Shown here: positions 1-11,363 of the stretch, in pieces
How the letters are laid out: each line of letters begins with the position of its first letter
Numbering within the stretch: position 1 is the first letter of the stretch
DNA from: Verpa conica
Taxonomy: Eukaryota; Ascomycota; Pezizomycetes; Pezizales; Morchellaceae
DNA: 64,000 nucleotides
NCBI GenBank assembly: GCA_033030425.1
Contig: JAUFSD010000008.1
Span: 806,001-870,000, forward strand
Direction: 5' to 3'
Translations under genes and position numbers: made by a program
Notes under the pieces: generated by a model
Seen by the model: only the letters and a program-made list of their open reading frames with translations
What the model was told of the DNA's origin: nothing
The model's database searches: none

Positions 1-159
1 GCGGCCATCGATACTATCAGGGCTATTAACAAACTAAGAGAAGGAGGGGTCATGGATGGTGCATTGAGTATCAGTCCAGAGAACCAGAAAGAGAGAGAAG
101 CCGAGAAGGAATCTGTAGGACTCTGGAGAAAGCCGGCGGGCGGATTGATGAAGAATTAA
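1..159 (+). CDS. 3' end of an unidentified protein-coding gene (partial)
   Basis: Frame 1 is open from the first base to a TAA at 157-159, giving the last 52 residues of a protein whose start lies outside the window. The tail is charged and hydrophilic (many Lys, Glu and Arg), with a short motif GLWRKPAGG just before the end, and no membrane segment or cysteine motif. It starts with a helix-like stretch (AIDTIRAINKLREGG). I do not recognise the family. It is called coding because the frame ends cleanly before a T-rich, AT-rich 3' region and its composition differs from the following spacer. A chance open frame of this length remains possible. Confidence 0.45.
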   Translation, partial: AAIDTIRAINKLREGGVMDGALSISPENQKEREAEKESVGLWRKPAGGLMKN

Positions 160-2784
160 GAATTCTAGGTTTTTTTTATGGACTTTTTTTTACTATTGAA
201 CGGGTTGGATATGGATACCATGGAGCGGCGAAGAAGTGGCTTTTTCTTATGTTTTTCTGCTAGCTATTCTTGTATTTGTTGCTTTCTGCTATAAATTTCT
301 GCTTTGAAAGGCAGATGAGCGCAATTTCTAGGTATTTTATCATTTTTGTAGTAATGCATTCATTCATGCAGGTCATGTAAAGTCCTGCTACCACTCAGGC
401 TATGTAGGTAGAATAGCGACTGGGAATTTTTTGAAGCGAGACCATGATCATAGTATCTCACTCGAGTTGTGAGTATTCCACATACCAGCAGTACATATAT
501 ATACCATATGTGGCAAAAACCTATGGGCACCAAGTACTTATAAACAATTGGTGTTTTTATAATTGATACCAATAAATCTCAAGATTTATATTGGTATTAT
601 CTCCCTCCGGTTTATGCACGATATGCCTAGAAATAAGGGCGTGATAGCTAATCTGTAAAATAAGTTCTTTTATTGCACAGTCCAACATTGTGTTAAATCT
701 TCACCAAACCTAGGTGTTTAGAGATCTCCACAAAGTACTCTTACCAGCCGCTACAAAATTGAAAATAGAACCTACAATAATTGAATGGTCCTCTAGCTTT
801 ATTTTTCGTCCAAATAGTACCAGTATGGTGTAAGAGAAAGAAGACACTAAAGAGGTCGGGGTGGAGCTATACAGCTGAACAAGAGAGTATCTATAATCAA
901 ACAGAAAGCTAGGTTTTACTACTTAGTTAGGACTCCAAACTAGACCAGAAGTTTCTAGATTATAGTCTGCAAGCTGCGTTTTTCTCCCTTGGATTAAGCT
1001 AACGTACATGTCATCTTCAGTGGCACTACTCAGGCTCTCGAAGGGGAGGGGAACCCGCTTATTACAATAAGGAAATTTTTTCAGCTGGTTCCTCGGAACC
1101 TATTATATGCTACGCTCTAATCAATCTAGGCTATATAGCTATACCAAAGGATCATTATATCAGGCAAACATCTAGGAATGCCACCCTCTATACCGCTATA
1201 TAATATCCCTACTCATAATGCTCATCTTGCCTTTCAGCCCCTGCTAATATGACATGGATCCTCTTTACTGGCTCAGAATCACCTACATATAAATAAATAA
1301 ATATTAAAAGATCCACAAAGCTTACGTAGCAAATTTAGAAGGTAAATATTTATCAAATAGGAGCCTCCCTGTCGATATAATTCTTTTATGTGTTGTTGGC
1401 TATCTCTCGAACATGAATGTAAGCTAAAATGAAGGTACAAAGCAGGACCAAGACGAGCGATAAAAACACTCTATATTCATTTGCCACTAGTATAAAATAT
1501 CAAAGGCCATGCTAATACTGGTAGGAGCTTAGGAGCCTAACTTATAATTTGATATCACGCTGATAAATCTGCTTCCTATAGAGGACTTAAAGTCCTTACA
1601 AGATCTGACTAGTGATTCGTTTGGTGTTTACGCCTGTCCTTAAATTCTGACAGGTGAACGTGCTTAAACCCCCATTGTTCGTGTGCTCTGGTGACTGTGC
1701 AGGTGGTAATGGCGCAGGTTTGCTGATGCATGCGTGCTCTTCATCGTATGCGCTTGCCTTACTCTACGGACAAAGGCCAAGGAAGAATCACCAAACCTTA
1801 GGGTTAAGTTCATTATTACTCGAGGTGAGAAAAGTAGGGGTGGCTTCCAGCTTTAGGTACTATGGTGTAAGTCGTCAGGATCGATCAATGTTCTAATTGC
1901 ACCTCGCTATGTTGGGCCTTTATATGTCTGATCCTTGTTATCTCGTATCCTGTGCAACCCAACCCAACACTATCACTTGTAGGATACCTCCGTATATAAA
2001 CATAAGAGCAGCCCCCGGACGCTCCCAATCAGTGTTGAGAAACTCACCGAGCCATAGTAGGTTTTATAATAGGTGAATGATAGGCTGCGGCCAGGCCCCC
2101 ATGAGGTCTGATTAGCTTTAGGTGCTGCTCATGTATCAGTAACTCCTAGGGGGGTGGAGGTCATAGAGAATGGAGAGAAGACGCATGTTTCATTGCTGTA
2201 CTGAGTAACTAGGACTACAAGGCTAGGTGAACTTGATATTAGCCTCTTGACATCTCTGTTAGATCTATCTGTGTAGATACGGCTTGATTCGATCTCTATA
2301 TGTGTATCTATGATGCCCTCTTACTAGAGCGTACATGTATTTTCTCTGGTATTTTACTAGTAGGCACATCACCCATTTAGGAATAGGTATGCCATATTCC
2401 TTAAAAAATAGCAGTCTTAGTGTACTCTTGTGATCCTAATCTATAAAGCTATAGAGACTTGCCTCATCGAAATAATAAATGTTATTTAGATTTATATTTT
2501 ACTCGATGTTTAGTAATTAGCGAGTAATTCCCCGTGACCAGGTCATACCTAATACAGTGTATAAATTCTGGTCTATAAGGTCTATAAATCTCTTTATAAA
2601 CATACCCAACAAACCAAATGATAATCATATATGAGCCTACCTATACCCACGTTCACCACGTGATGAACGCGCGACGCACGTGATGCCAAGACATTAGCAC
2701 ATGAGGCTCATCCAATAAACTTTTCCTCCATCACCATCCAATATCAAATCCTCCCTACGCCGCACAGTAACACATCCACCTACA
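160..2784. other. AT-rich intergenic spacer upstream of NOP9
   Basis: About 2.6 kb of AT-rich sequence with no open frame I would defend. The longest candidate, 1654-1896 (+), starts at a GTG and resembles no family. The last 150 bases hold paired CACGTG sites (separate entry) and are probably the NOP9 promoter. No RNA gene or transposon gene was recognised. Confidence 0.6.
2657..2682. promoter_or_regulatory. Paired CACGTG (E-box) sites upstream of NOP9
   Basis: Two palindromic CACGTG hexamers lie at 2657-2662 and 2677-2682, 20 bp apart centre to centre and both followed by ATG. They sit about 105-130 bp before the NOP9 start codon. CACGTG is the core site of fungal bHLH factors of the Cbf1/Pho4 type. 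That either site is bound here is inference from sequence and position. Confidence 0.4.
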
Positions 2785-5263
2785 ATGCCAAAAGAAATCA
2801 AGAAACGAGGTCGCAGGGCCGAGAAGAAACGAAAGGAGGAGCGCGAACTCGAGGAAGCAGAAAACCCAAACCTCACCACGGTCACCACTGATAGAGAGGA
2901 AGTCTATAGCGAATATTATAGTGACGGTGGTGAATTATATCTCACCCCCCCCCCGGAGAAAGTCAAAATAGTAAAATAGCCTATACTGACAGAATTGACT
3001 TGAAAACAGCGCAGCCTGAGGATTCTCAATTCTACGGCCTCCTCACAGACGAAGAAGCAGAATACTTTCGCGGCACCGACGAAGTCCTCGAAAATAATGC
3101 CTTCAATGACCCTGAAGAGCGAGGCCTGTTCATCGCAAATGTGTACCGTGAAGCCGACGGGAAAGAGTTGAAGATTGCAAGTAGCCAAGGGTGCTCACGG
3201 CTTCTTGAGAAGCTGATACTACTATCGACGCCAGCACAGCTCAAGAAACTATGGAAGGTCTTCACCGGCCACTTTTTGAACCTCGTACAGCATAGGTTTG
3301 CATCTCATTGTTGCGAGGTCCTCTTTGAGCGCTCGGTTGTTATAGCGTCGAGGGAACTAGATCCGGATTATGTGGTGGAAGGAGAGACGGGGGTTGAGGG
3401 TGAGGAGGTGTTTGCTAGTATGGAGAGTTTATTTCTCTTTATGCTTAATGTATATTTCCTAAACCATTGTATCTATCTATGTTTACTGATACTTACTGGG
3501 TATAGGAACTTGAACCTCAGCTACTATCTCTCCTCTCCCACCGGTTTGCATCCCACCCCATCCGTGCCCTCCTCCTTATTCTCTCCGGTCAGCCTATATC
3601 CTCCTCGCAGTCATTAGTACAGAGTCGGAAGAAAAAGAACATTTCAATCGTATCAGACTTTGCACCGCCAGAGGAGCGAGAACTTGGCGCTACAATCGAA
3701 GTACCAGACAGCTTCACTGAGGCATTAGAGAGAATTATAGGGAGCGTGGGTGCTGGGCTGAGCGTTGAAGATATCCGGGCTATGGCTGTTCACCAGATTG
3801 GCAGTCCTACATTACAGGTGCTATTACAGCTTGAGATGCGAAAATCTAGAAATGAGAGGAAAAAGGGGAAAGAGGAGGTGACGTTGCTAGGGAAGCTTAC
3901 TGGCATAAGTGGTGAGAAAGAAGGCGAAGACAATGAAGAGAAGCCATCGAGTTTCTTTGTAAACCTGTTGTACGACCCTGTCGGAAGTCACCTGGCGGAA
4001 AAGATCGTGAGCTATGCGCCTAAGAAGGAGTTCAAGAAACTCTACAAATCACATTTTAAAACGCGCATGGGAAGCTTAGCAAGAAATGAGACTGCTGGCT
4101 TCGTCGTGGTGAGGGTTTTAGAAAAACTGAGTAAGGAAGTCCTGCAGGAAGCTATTAAGGAGATTGTGAAGGAGATTGGCGGGATGATCGGTGAGTTTCT
4201 TACCTATAGAATGGGAGATATAAGAGTGATGGCTGATGATTGGGAAATAGAGAGAGGGCAAGTTACAGTTATCAAAACCCTAATAGACTGCTGTGGGAAG
4301 CAGAGTGTTGATGCAAGTGAAATTGCGAAGGTATGCCAATTGTCATTCCAAAAAAAGACTTGAAATTATAACCTATTCTATCGCTAACTTATTTCCCGAT
4401 CCATAGGCAATCTCAGATGCCTACAACTGTACATCTGAACAACTAATATTCAAGATGCTTGTCCTCACCCCCGAAGCACTTGTGCCCAAGCAAGTAGAAG
4501 AAGGGAAGGAGCCTCCTCGGCCTAGGCGGGAGCCAAAACAGCGTCATGGGTCTCTATTGGCCCAATCAATGCTCCAACTCCCTGGCGAATTCCACAGAAT
4601 GATTTGCAAATCTCTCGTTGTGCAAACCTCAGTTACAGTATCTGGACTATCGCAACACCCACAAGGATCACACGTTATCCAATCCTTCCTACTCTCACCG
4701 CATTCAACAACACCCGATAAGCGGAAGCTTCTCAATCTCCTCCGAGGATCGTGGGCGGAGCTCGCGATTCACCCGGGAGGATCTCATATCGTCGATGCAG
4801 CGTGGACGGCGACGAACGGGATCATGAACTACAAGCAGTCCATCGCGATGGAGCTCATGAGCGCCGAGGCGGAGATTAGAGAGAGTTTTTTCGGACGAAC
4901 AGTATGGCGGAATTGGTCAATGGATAAATACAAGACCCGACGGAATGAGTGGTTCAACCTTGCCAAGGAAGCGTCGCTCAGTAGTAGTGTGGGAGCGCTG
5001 AAGCTTAATAATACATCTGGAGGGGGAGGAGCTCAGGGTCAGGGTCAGATTCAGGGAGGAGAACGGAAAAAGACAGCACTGGAGGTAAGCCGAGTATAGA
5101 GTATTTCCCCTCACGCTTCTCGGTGGAGCGCTAACAACCGATGTTTTTCACTGTTTACTAGCTCGCACGGGAACGGCACGGGTCTGCTAAGAGGGTAGCG
5201 TCCGGGCAGCCGAGGACAGGATCCAATGCAGTAGCGGCGAGTAAGAGACAGCGTGTTGCGTGA
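2785..5263 (+). CDS. NOP9: NOP9, Pumilio-repeat nucleolar protein for 18S rRNA maturation
   Basis: Nop9 is a U-shaped Pumilio-repeat RNA-binding protein of the 90S/pre-40S particle that binds pre-rRNA near the 18S 3' end. Proposed exons are 2785-2929, 3010-3449, 3506-4190, 4251-4330, 4407-5084 and 5162-5263, giving about 709 residues, normal for the family. Supporting motifs are the basic start MPKEIKKRGRR, FYGLLTDEEAEYF, LFIANVYREADGKELKIA, GHFLNLVQHRFASHCCE, DPVGSHLAEKI and HPGGSHIVDAAW. The C-terminus is basic (SKRQRVA), fitting nucleolar location. The first intron is the least certain: it has a weak donor GTGAAT, but ACTGAC and ACAG support its 3' end. The third intron (4191-4250) is exactly 60 nt with no stop, so a simple reading runs through it; removing it restores the conserved IERGQVTVIKTL segment. 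Confidence 0.93.
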
Positions 5264-6119
5264 GAGCCCGGGTTAATAAAGTCTGCCAATACGGCTAAAC
5301 ACAGGCGGTTGTATATAGTGGGGGGGGGGGTTGAATAGGATGGCTACGAAGGATGGCTGAAAAGGGCGGAATAAAGAAAAACCGAGTGTTGGTCGTCTCC
5401 ATTGACATGGGCGTTATCTACAACCCCTACCCATAACCCCTGTCCAGTGATGTCAGTCGGTCAGGCTAGCCTTACTCATACTTATACCCTACTTTAGAGT
5501 ACTCTACAGGGGCAGCGACCAACCCACAAGGAAAGGGAAAGAAAGAAAGGGAGGGAAAAAAAAAGGAAAAAGGAAAAGGAAAAAGGAAAAGGGTCCAACA
5601 AAAAATAAAAATAAAAACGAAAATAAGGACGAGGATGAGGATGAGAATGAGAATGAGAATGAAAATGAAATGAAAAATGAAAAATGAAAAATAAAAAGTT
5701 GGGACGACTATGACGCAATAGCGCAGCTTGAGTATTTTAATCTATTCACAAAATGTGGGCCAAAAAGTAAGAACACGGGAGTTGGTGGTTGAAACAAAAC
5801 AATTTTTTTTCTTCTTCCTCGGACTAACCGGGATATATTATAAACTCCACATTATGATATTTAGCTAAGCAACTACACATGTCGCCATCAACCTATGAAT
5901 CAGCCGCACTAGCTCACTTTCACTGAGTGACTTCTGTTTTTTTTCCCTCTTCTTTCTCTATCTTGCGCCGCAACGTAGACACCCCCGTTGACCCCCTTCA
6001 CGCATTTTTTCCTGTCCCTTTTTTTCCGCATATCTCCATCTTGAGAGACAGAGGGGAAGAAGAAAAAAAAATTCTCTCCTGCCTGTTTGTGTTACTACCC
6101 AATCCCGTAACACACCATC
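5264..6119. other. Spacer between NOP9 and the decarboxylase gene
   Basis: The NOP9 3' region includes a run of ten G near 5321-5330. The polypurine tract follows, and then a T/C-rich stretch (about 5930-6080) ending just before the decarboxylase ATG, typical of a fungal core promoter and 5' leader. No gene is seen. Confidence 0.6.
5528..5698 (+). repeat. Polypurine tract and degenerate GARRAT microsatellite
   Basis: Positions 5528-5593 are 66 consecutive purines on the + strand. After a short break the tract continues as A-rich DNA, then as tandem hexamers drifting from GAGGAT through GAGAAT to GAAAAT. It lies in the 856-bp gap between NOP9 and the decarboxylase gene, which otherwise holds only the NOP9 3' region and a T-rich promoter. 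The minus strand of the tract is open but encodes only Phe/Ser/His-rich low complexity. Confidence 0.8.
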
Positions 6120-8860
6120 ATGCCATCCAGTATAATTAACCCCATAAACGGTTTCCCGAGTGGTGGAAGAGCACAGGAAGTCGGGCAGGTATGCCAAACC
6201 ACCTCACCACCTACCCACCCACCCACCCTAGCCCTTATCCTAACGGGCTATTATTACTATTCCGGAAACTAACCGCCTTAACCCCTGTACCACAGCTCCT
6301 CGCACTCCTTCAACCTGAGCTGCAATCTTTTATAGCCACTGCGGACACCGGCGCAGGACCCGGAAAGTTAATAGTTGACCCGTTGCCGCCGCGTGAACTA
6401 TCTGCGGTTCTTGATCTTGACTTGCCGAGCGGTGAAGGAAGGGGCCAAGATGGATTGTTGACCGTAGTGAAAAAGGTATTGAGGTATTCGGTTAATACAT
6501 GGAATCCTGGATTTATGGATAAGCTTTACGCTTGCACGGACCCAGTAGGGGTAATGAGTGAGCTGGTGCTGAGCATCTTGAATACGAATGTAGGTTGTGA
6601 ATCCTTTATTTCACTTGGTAGGAATTCACATGGGGTGTTATCCATGATATTAGTGGGGATGATAGCTTCGAGTTTAAAATTAGCAGCATATAGAACTGAC
6701 GAAAAAACGATTTTCCTACAATTGTTCCAGGTTCATGTATACCAAGGTGCATTTCCACTCCTCAAACCCTTGAAACTCAAAGCCTAAGCCTATCCCAACA
6801 AAGTATCGTTGAACTCTCCCACAGAACCTTCACGATATTCCCCTCATAGAATAGCTCACCTAAATAATAAGGAGTAGAAGAATTGACGCATCCTCATAGT
6901 CTCCCCCGCACTCACAATAATCGAAAAGGCCACCACCACCCGCCTTGCCAACCTCCTTGGTTTCACCTCCCCCAATGCTGGGGGGGTGACACTTCCTGGC
7001 GGCTCCGCCTCAAATAGCACTTCCATGGTGATCGCCCGGAACTCCATGTTCCCCGATACCAAGACCAAAGGAAACGGTGCGCATAGATTCGTCGTGTTTA
7101 CGAGCGTGCATGGCCATTACAGTGTTGAGAAGGCTGCTATTCTCTGCGGATTTGGGAGTGAGGCAGTTTGGCAGGTTCCAGTAGATAAGAGGGGGAGGAT
7201 GATTATTGATGGTGAGTTATGACCCCCAAAAAAGAAATGTGATATTGAAAATCACCATCCAGCGGTAACTACTGCCGTTTCAAGACCTGGTGGTTGGATC
7301 ACTGACCCACCATGCAGACCTTGAAATGCTAGTCATCAAGGCCAAAAAAGAAGGCTATACTCCCTTCTACGTAAATGCTGGCGCCGGCACCACCGTTCTA
7401 GGCTCCTTCGACCCATTCCCGGAGATAGCGGCCGTATGTAAAACCCACAACCTCTGGTTCCACGTCGACGGTTCCTGGGGTGGAAGTGTGATATTCAGTG
7501 AGAACCAGAAATGGAGGCTGAAAGGTGTGGAGATGGCGGACAGTATGACTGTCAATCCTCACAAAATGTTGGGTGTGCCTATGACCTGCAGTTTCCTATT
7601 GACAGGGGATAGAAGGCAATTCTGGAGAGCTACTAATTTGAAGGCCGGATAGTAAGTGTTGCCTCCCTTTTCTGATACTTATTGTGTGATGATGTTTGAG
7701 GTTGAAGCTTTTTGGGTGGCTTGGCGGAATCTACCGTTGTTTATCCATGCCAGGCTGGGACGGGGTTCCCTATTTTCATCTATCTCATATACCCCGGCAT
7801 GAAAAGTTTGTAAAGGTTGTTGGTCTTTTTCCTAACTTGCGGGGAATGTGGTGTGCAGTCTATTCCATGAAAGCGAGGACGGGGAAGATGAGATCTACGA
7901 CCTAGCCCAGATGACTATGGGTTGTGGACGTCGTGGCGACTCCCTCAAGATGGCGTTCGGTTGGATTTATTATGGTAAAGATGGCTATCAAGGTACGCTC
8001 CTCGTAATTGTTGTTGAGTCCTGATGCATGTATATGCGGATAATCCCTGCATTAATTATATTTTTCTACTATCCCGATTGGCCGGCTGCACTAGGGCAGA
8101 GAAATGATTAACGCTTTACTCTAGAGCGCATCGACCACGCCTTCGAAATGGCGGCATACTTTGCGAACCTGCTAAAAAGCAAAACGTACTTCCACCTCGT
8201 CTCTGAAAATCCACCACCCTGTTTGCAAGTGTAAGTGTCATTACTTTTGTTTCTCTTTTCCTACGTCACTTGACCTTCATTCCTCCATGATCATCAATTC
8301 CTGCGCGTCTAGTCGTGGCTTTAATACTCGCCACTCGGGGGCTGTGAAATTCGAGCCCAGACTGAATTAATAAAAAATAAAAATGTAGGTGTTTCTATTA
8401 CACTCCCGAAGGAGTATTGTTCGACAATGCAAAGAAGTAAGTCATTGCCACCGAGCGCTTACCGCGAGAGATTTTAAAAGGAAGAGAAAATGGTTTTGGG
8501 ATTAAACTTGATTTTGACTTCTTTTGGCTTGGCTTGGTAGGAATACGACAACGACAAGAGCAATTGCTACGAAATTAGTGGCTAAAGGGTTCATGGTTGG
8601 TAAGTGTCTTCCCATCTCCCCATTTCTTTTCACCCTCTTCCCGCTACTCGCGTACCTGGCCTATGCTGGCTGCGAGGCTTAATTTCCTGCCTCCGAGGAA
8701 AGTAAATAATAATTCATTTCTTGTGTTTGTGCGGTTAGATTATTCGCCGGACCCTAGGTACGGTGAATTTTTCCGGGCGGTAGTAAACAGTCGAACCACG
8801 AAGGAAACAATTGACGCGCTCGTGTGTGCAATTGAAGAGCATTTGGTGATTCTGAATTAG
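6120..8860 (+). CDS. Group II PLP-dependent amino-acid decarboxylase (glutamate / cysteine-sulfinate decarboxylase-like)
   Basis: PLP enzyme that removes the alpha-carboxyl group of an amino acid, probably in the cytosol; glutamate, cysteine sulfinate and aspartate are the substrates known in this family, and the one used here cannot be told. Ten exons are proposed: 6120-6188, 6296-6589, 6731-6746, 6900-7211, 7318-7651, 7859-7992, 8125-8230, 8389-8436, 8541-8599 and 8739-8860, giving 497 residues, normal for the family. Motifs in order: RYSVNTWNPGF, NVHVYQVSPALTIIEK, GGSASN, AGTTVLGSFDP, HVDGSWGG and NPHKMLG, where the Lys (about residue 313) should form the PLP Schiff base. CGRRGDSLK and QVCFYY follow. 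The ATG at 6120 is chosen because its exon joins in phase to LLALLQPELQ. Exon 3 is only 16 nt but encodes the conserved VHVYQ. The cofactor-site motif reads HVDGSWGG where many relatives have HVDAAWGG. Confidence 0.9.
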
Positions 8861-11363
8861 AGGACAGAGAGCCAGTATTGTTAGAGCACAGAGCGGGAAA
8901 TTTAGTAGTAGAGAGAGAATAGGGTAGAACAAAGATAGAGCGGGATACCCGGATAAATGACCGATTAATTTCTGGGCGGTTGGAAATCATTATGTATGCA
9001 ATCGGGGGGGGGGGCCTTTTTTGACATTGTTGTCGCTATTGCTGTCGTAATATGCAGTCATAATCATTGCAGCTAAGCGGTTCGTTCGCTTTTTCTCTCT
9101 TTGTGAATAGCAGTTCCTAAATTTCTTTTTCCCCTTCACTCTGGGATGGAAACACGGAGTGGGGCGAACAGGGGATGTGCCTTATTGTACCCAGACGGAG
9201 AATATTCTAAGAATCTTTCCTTTCCTTTTTCCTTTCTTTGCTTTCCTTGATCAAGAGTTACGTCAGGCACAAAAATTCGGTACAGAAAAAAGCTGAGCCT
9301 CACACAGCATGTATGTATCCCTATCCTTGACAACTGATAGGCTATTGCTAGGACCCGGCGGAGAGGGCCAACGAAGCGAAACAGCTGTCTGCTCTATCTG
9401 TCCGTCCGTCCGTCTTCGGGAGGGCAAAATTCCCTTGCGGAAATTCAGAGTACCTGGTGAGGGATATATCGGGCACCGGGTGTTGCGAAAAACAATTTAT
9501 CCTCCTCTCCGGTAGCGGGGTGGGTTGTGATGGTGGATATTTTTTTTTTGGATCTCCTACCTTCGATGGGCCATACATAAGACGTATGTAATGGGTCAAC
9601 ATGCACTTTAGAAATGGAAAACCCCCCCTGCGCACGGCATTGGCCCGCCGGGAACTGTCACGCTTCCGACCACTAATGGCGGGTTTGGTGCTGATGGGGG
9701 AAATGGGGAGGAGGGGGGGTGGAGAGGGGATGGAAGAGTAATGTCGTGGGGAACTCTGAGCGGGTGGGTGGTAGTAGGCGAACATTGAGTGGGGATTACT
9801 TTAAACACATGCACCGAACGAAACACGAAGCCCGTTTGAGTTTTGGTTCGACGGATGAAGGAACGGATTAAGGACCTGGCCACTCTTTCTGTCATTTTTT
9901 TTTGTCTGCGCACGCGGGTTGAGAGAGAATGAGGGGGATTAAGGTGGAGGGTAGCCTTTTCTGTCTCTCTATGTCTCTGGTCGTCCTAAGCACGGTAAGT
10001 ACCCAGGCAAGCAATATTTTATCCATTGATCCCACTGAGTTCCTTTTTCTCCGAATATATCGGTCCGCAAGAGCAGCGGATCACCACGCGCCGCAACAAC
10101 AAAACAGTGTCACCATCCCCGCAATCACAGATTCACTCCACGATCACGATTCGCACCGACATCATCGCACTCGACAGGACACGAACTCGTTCCGTGCCTC
10201 CATAACTGTTGCTGCTTGAAGAGCGAACCGCAGCTCAGACCACGCCCATTCCCTCACATCTGCAACTCTGCCGCAACAACACAGAACCTCGACTAGGTGT
10301 GCCGATCTATACTGAACCAGCAGGGCATCCATCTATCCATCCGGATATCTTTCCACATAATCTCCCATATCACGTTGCCCTCTGCTTCTACGCTACCTCT
10401 CGACTGCCGCCTGCCCCGTAACTGTCCGCAGGGTGAGCCTGAGCCTGAGCCTGCAGAAGTTGTCAGCGCAACCCTTACCCTGTGTCCTGTTTCGCCCGAT
10501 CGATCTGCGTCACCAGCTGCCTCTCTGCAACGCCCGAGCCGCTCGCTGCTCGCTGCTTTTCCAAACAGAATACCTCGTTACCGCGTGCCTTCAGTTGTCC
10601 ACACCACGTCTCGTCTCAGAGCGTCAGTCAAACCCCGTTTACCCCCCCTCCCCTCCCCTGCTGCCGGTGATACCTCGAGTACTCCACTGTACATCTCCCC
10701 TCCCCCCAGTACTCCACCGGCCAGCAGCCAGAGCAGCACCCACCACAACTAGCAGCAGCAGCAGGGCAGCCCACCCTCAACCACACATATTCACCATCCA
10801 TCCCCATCCATCCACACCCCCCCGGTCCCCATACCCCCCCCCATAACCCCCCCAAGATAGCCGGAACTCTTCATCACAAAGTGTTTGCCACCAGGGCCTG
10901 TTCTACTCCCTCATACACAGCTCACTGCCTCGCTCTCAAATCTCGCTTGCTTGATCTGAGATTTCAGATTTCTTAGAACAGCCTGCTGCTGCCCTTCAAG
11001 AATTGCCTATCCCATACTAAAAACCATTTTTTGTATTATTTCTTGTTGCAATTTTTTTTTACTACCCATTTCCTGGCCCGAGACACAACCTCAGAACACA
11101 CCCCTCTCTCCCAATAGCAGTAATAGCAAGTCCCTCAACGGTTCCCTCTTGTACTCACCCATACCTACCTACTTACCCCAACCCAACCCCAACCTTCCGA
11201 ACCATACCCACCCCAAGACAAAAACCTGGGCCCTACTCTGAGCCCCCCCCCCGACTTATTGTCAGCAGCCTTCAGTTATTTGAAGGTGTGACGACACCTT
11301 GATCACTTCCGTTCCCTTCACACTTCCGATCTGAGCGCGATCGGGGTTGATCTAGGGTTCGCG
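8861..11363. other. Intergenic region and long pyrimidine-rich leader of wc-1
   Basis: The first part (8861-9600) holds the decarboxylase 3' region, a ten-G run near 9005-9014 and a short TCCG tandem near 9401-9412. From about 10000 to 11360 the + strand becomes strongly C- and T-rich, with many C runs and Pro/Ser-coding low complexity, up to the wc-1 ATG. This looks like a long 5' leader and promoter. Several frames are open here (for example 9929-10219 and 10297-10752), but they overlap each other and match nothing, as expected of C-rich, stop-poor sequence. Confidence 0.6.

Noticed and set aside
5494..5718. Phe/Ser/His-rich minus-strand frame
   Set aside because: It is only the translation of the polypurine tract on the opposite strand.
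9929..10846. Several overlapping + strand frames of 70-151 codons upstream of wc-1, one with a signal-peptide-like start
   Set aside because: C-rich, stop-poor DNA gives Pro/Ser-rich translations in all three frames at once. No splice-supported model or family was found.
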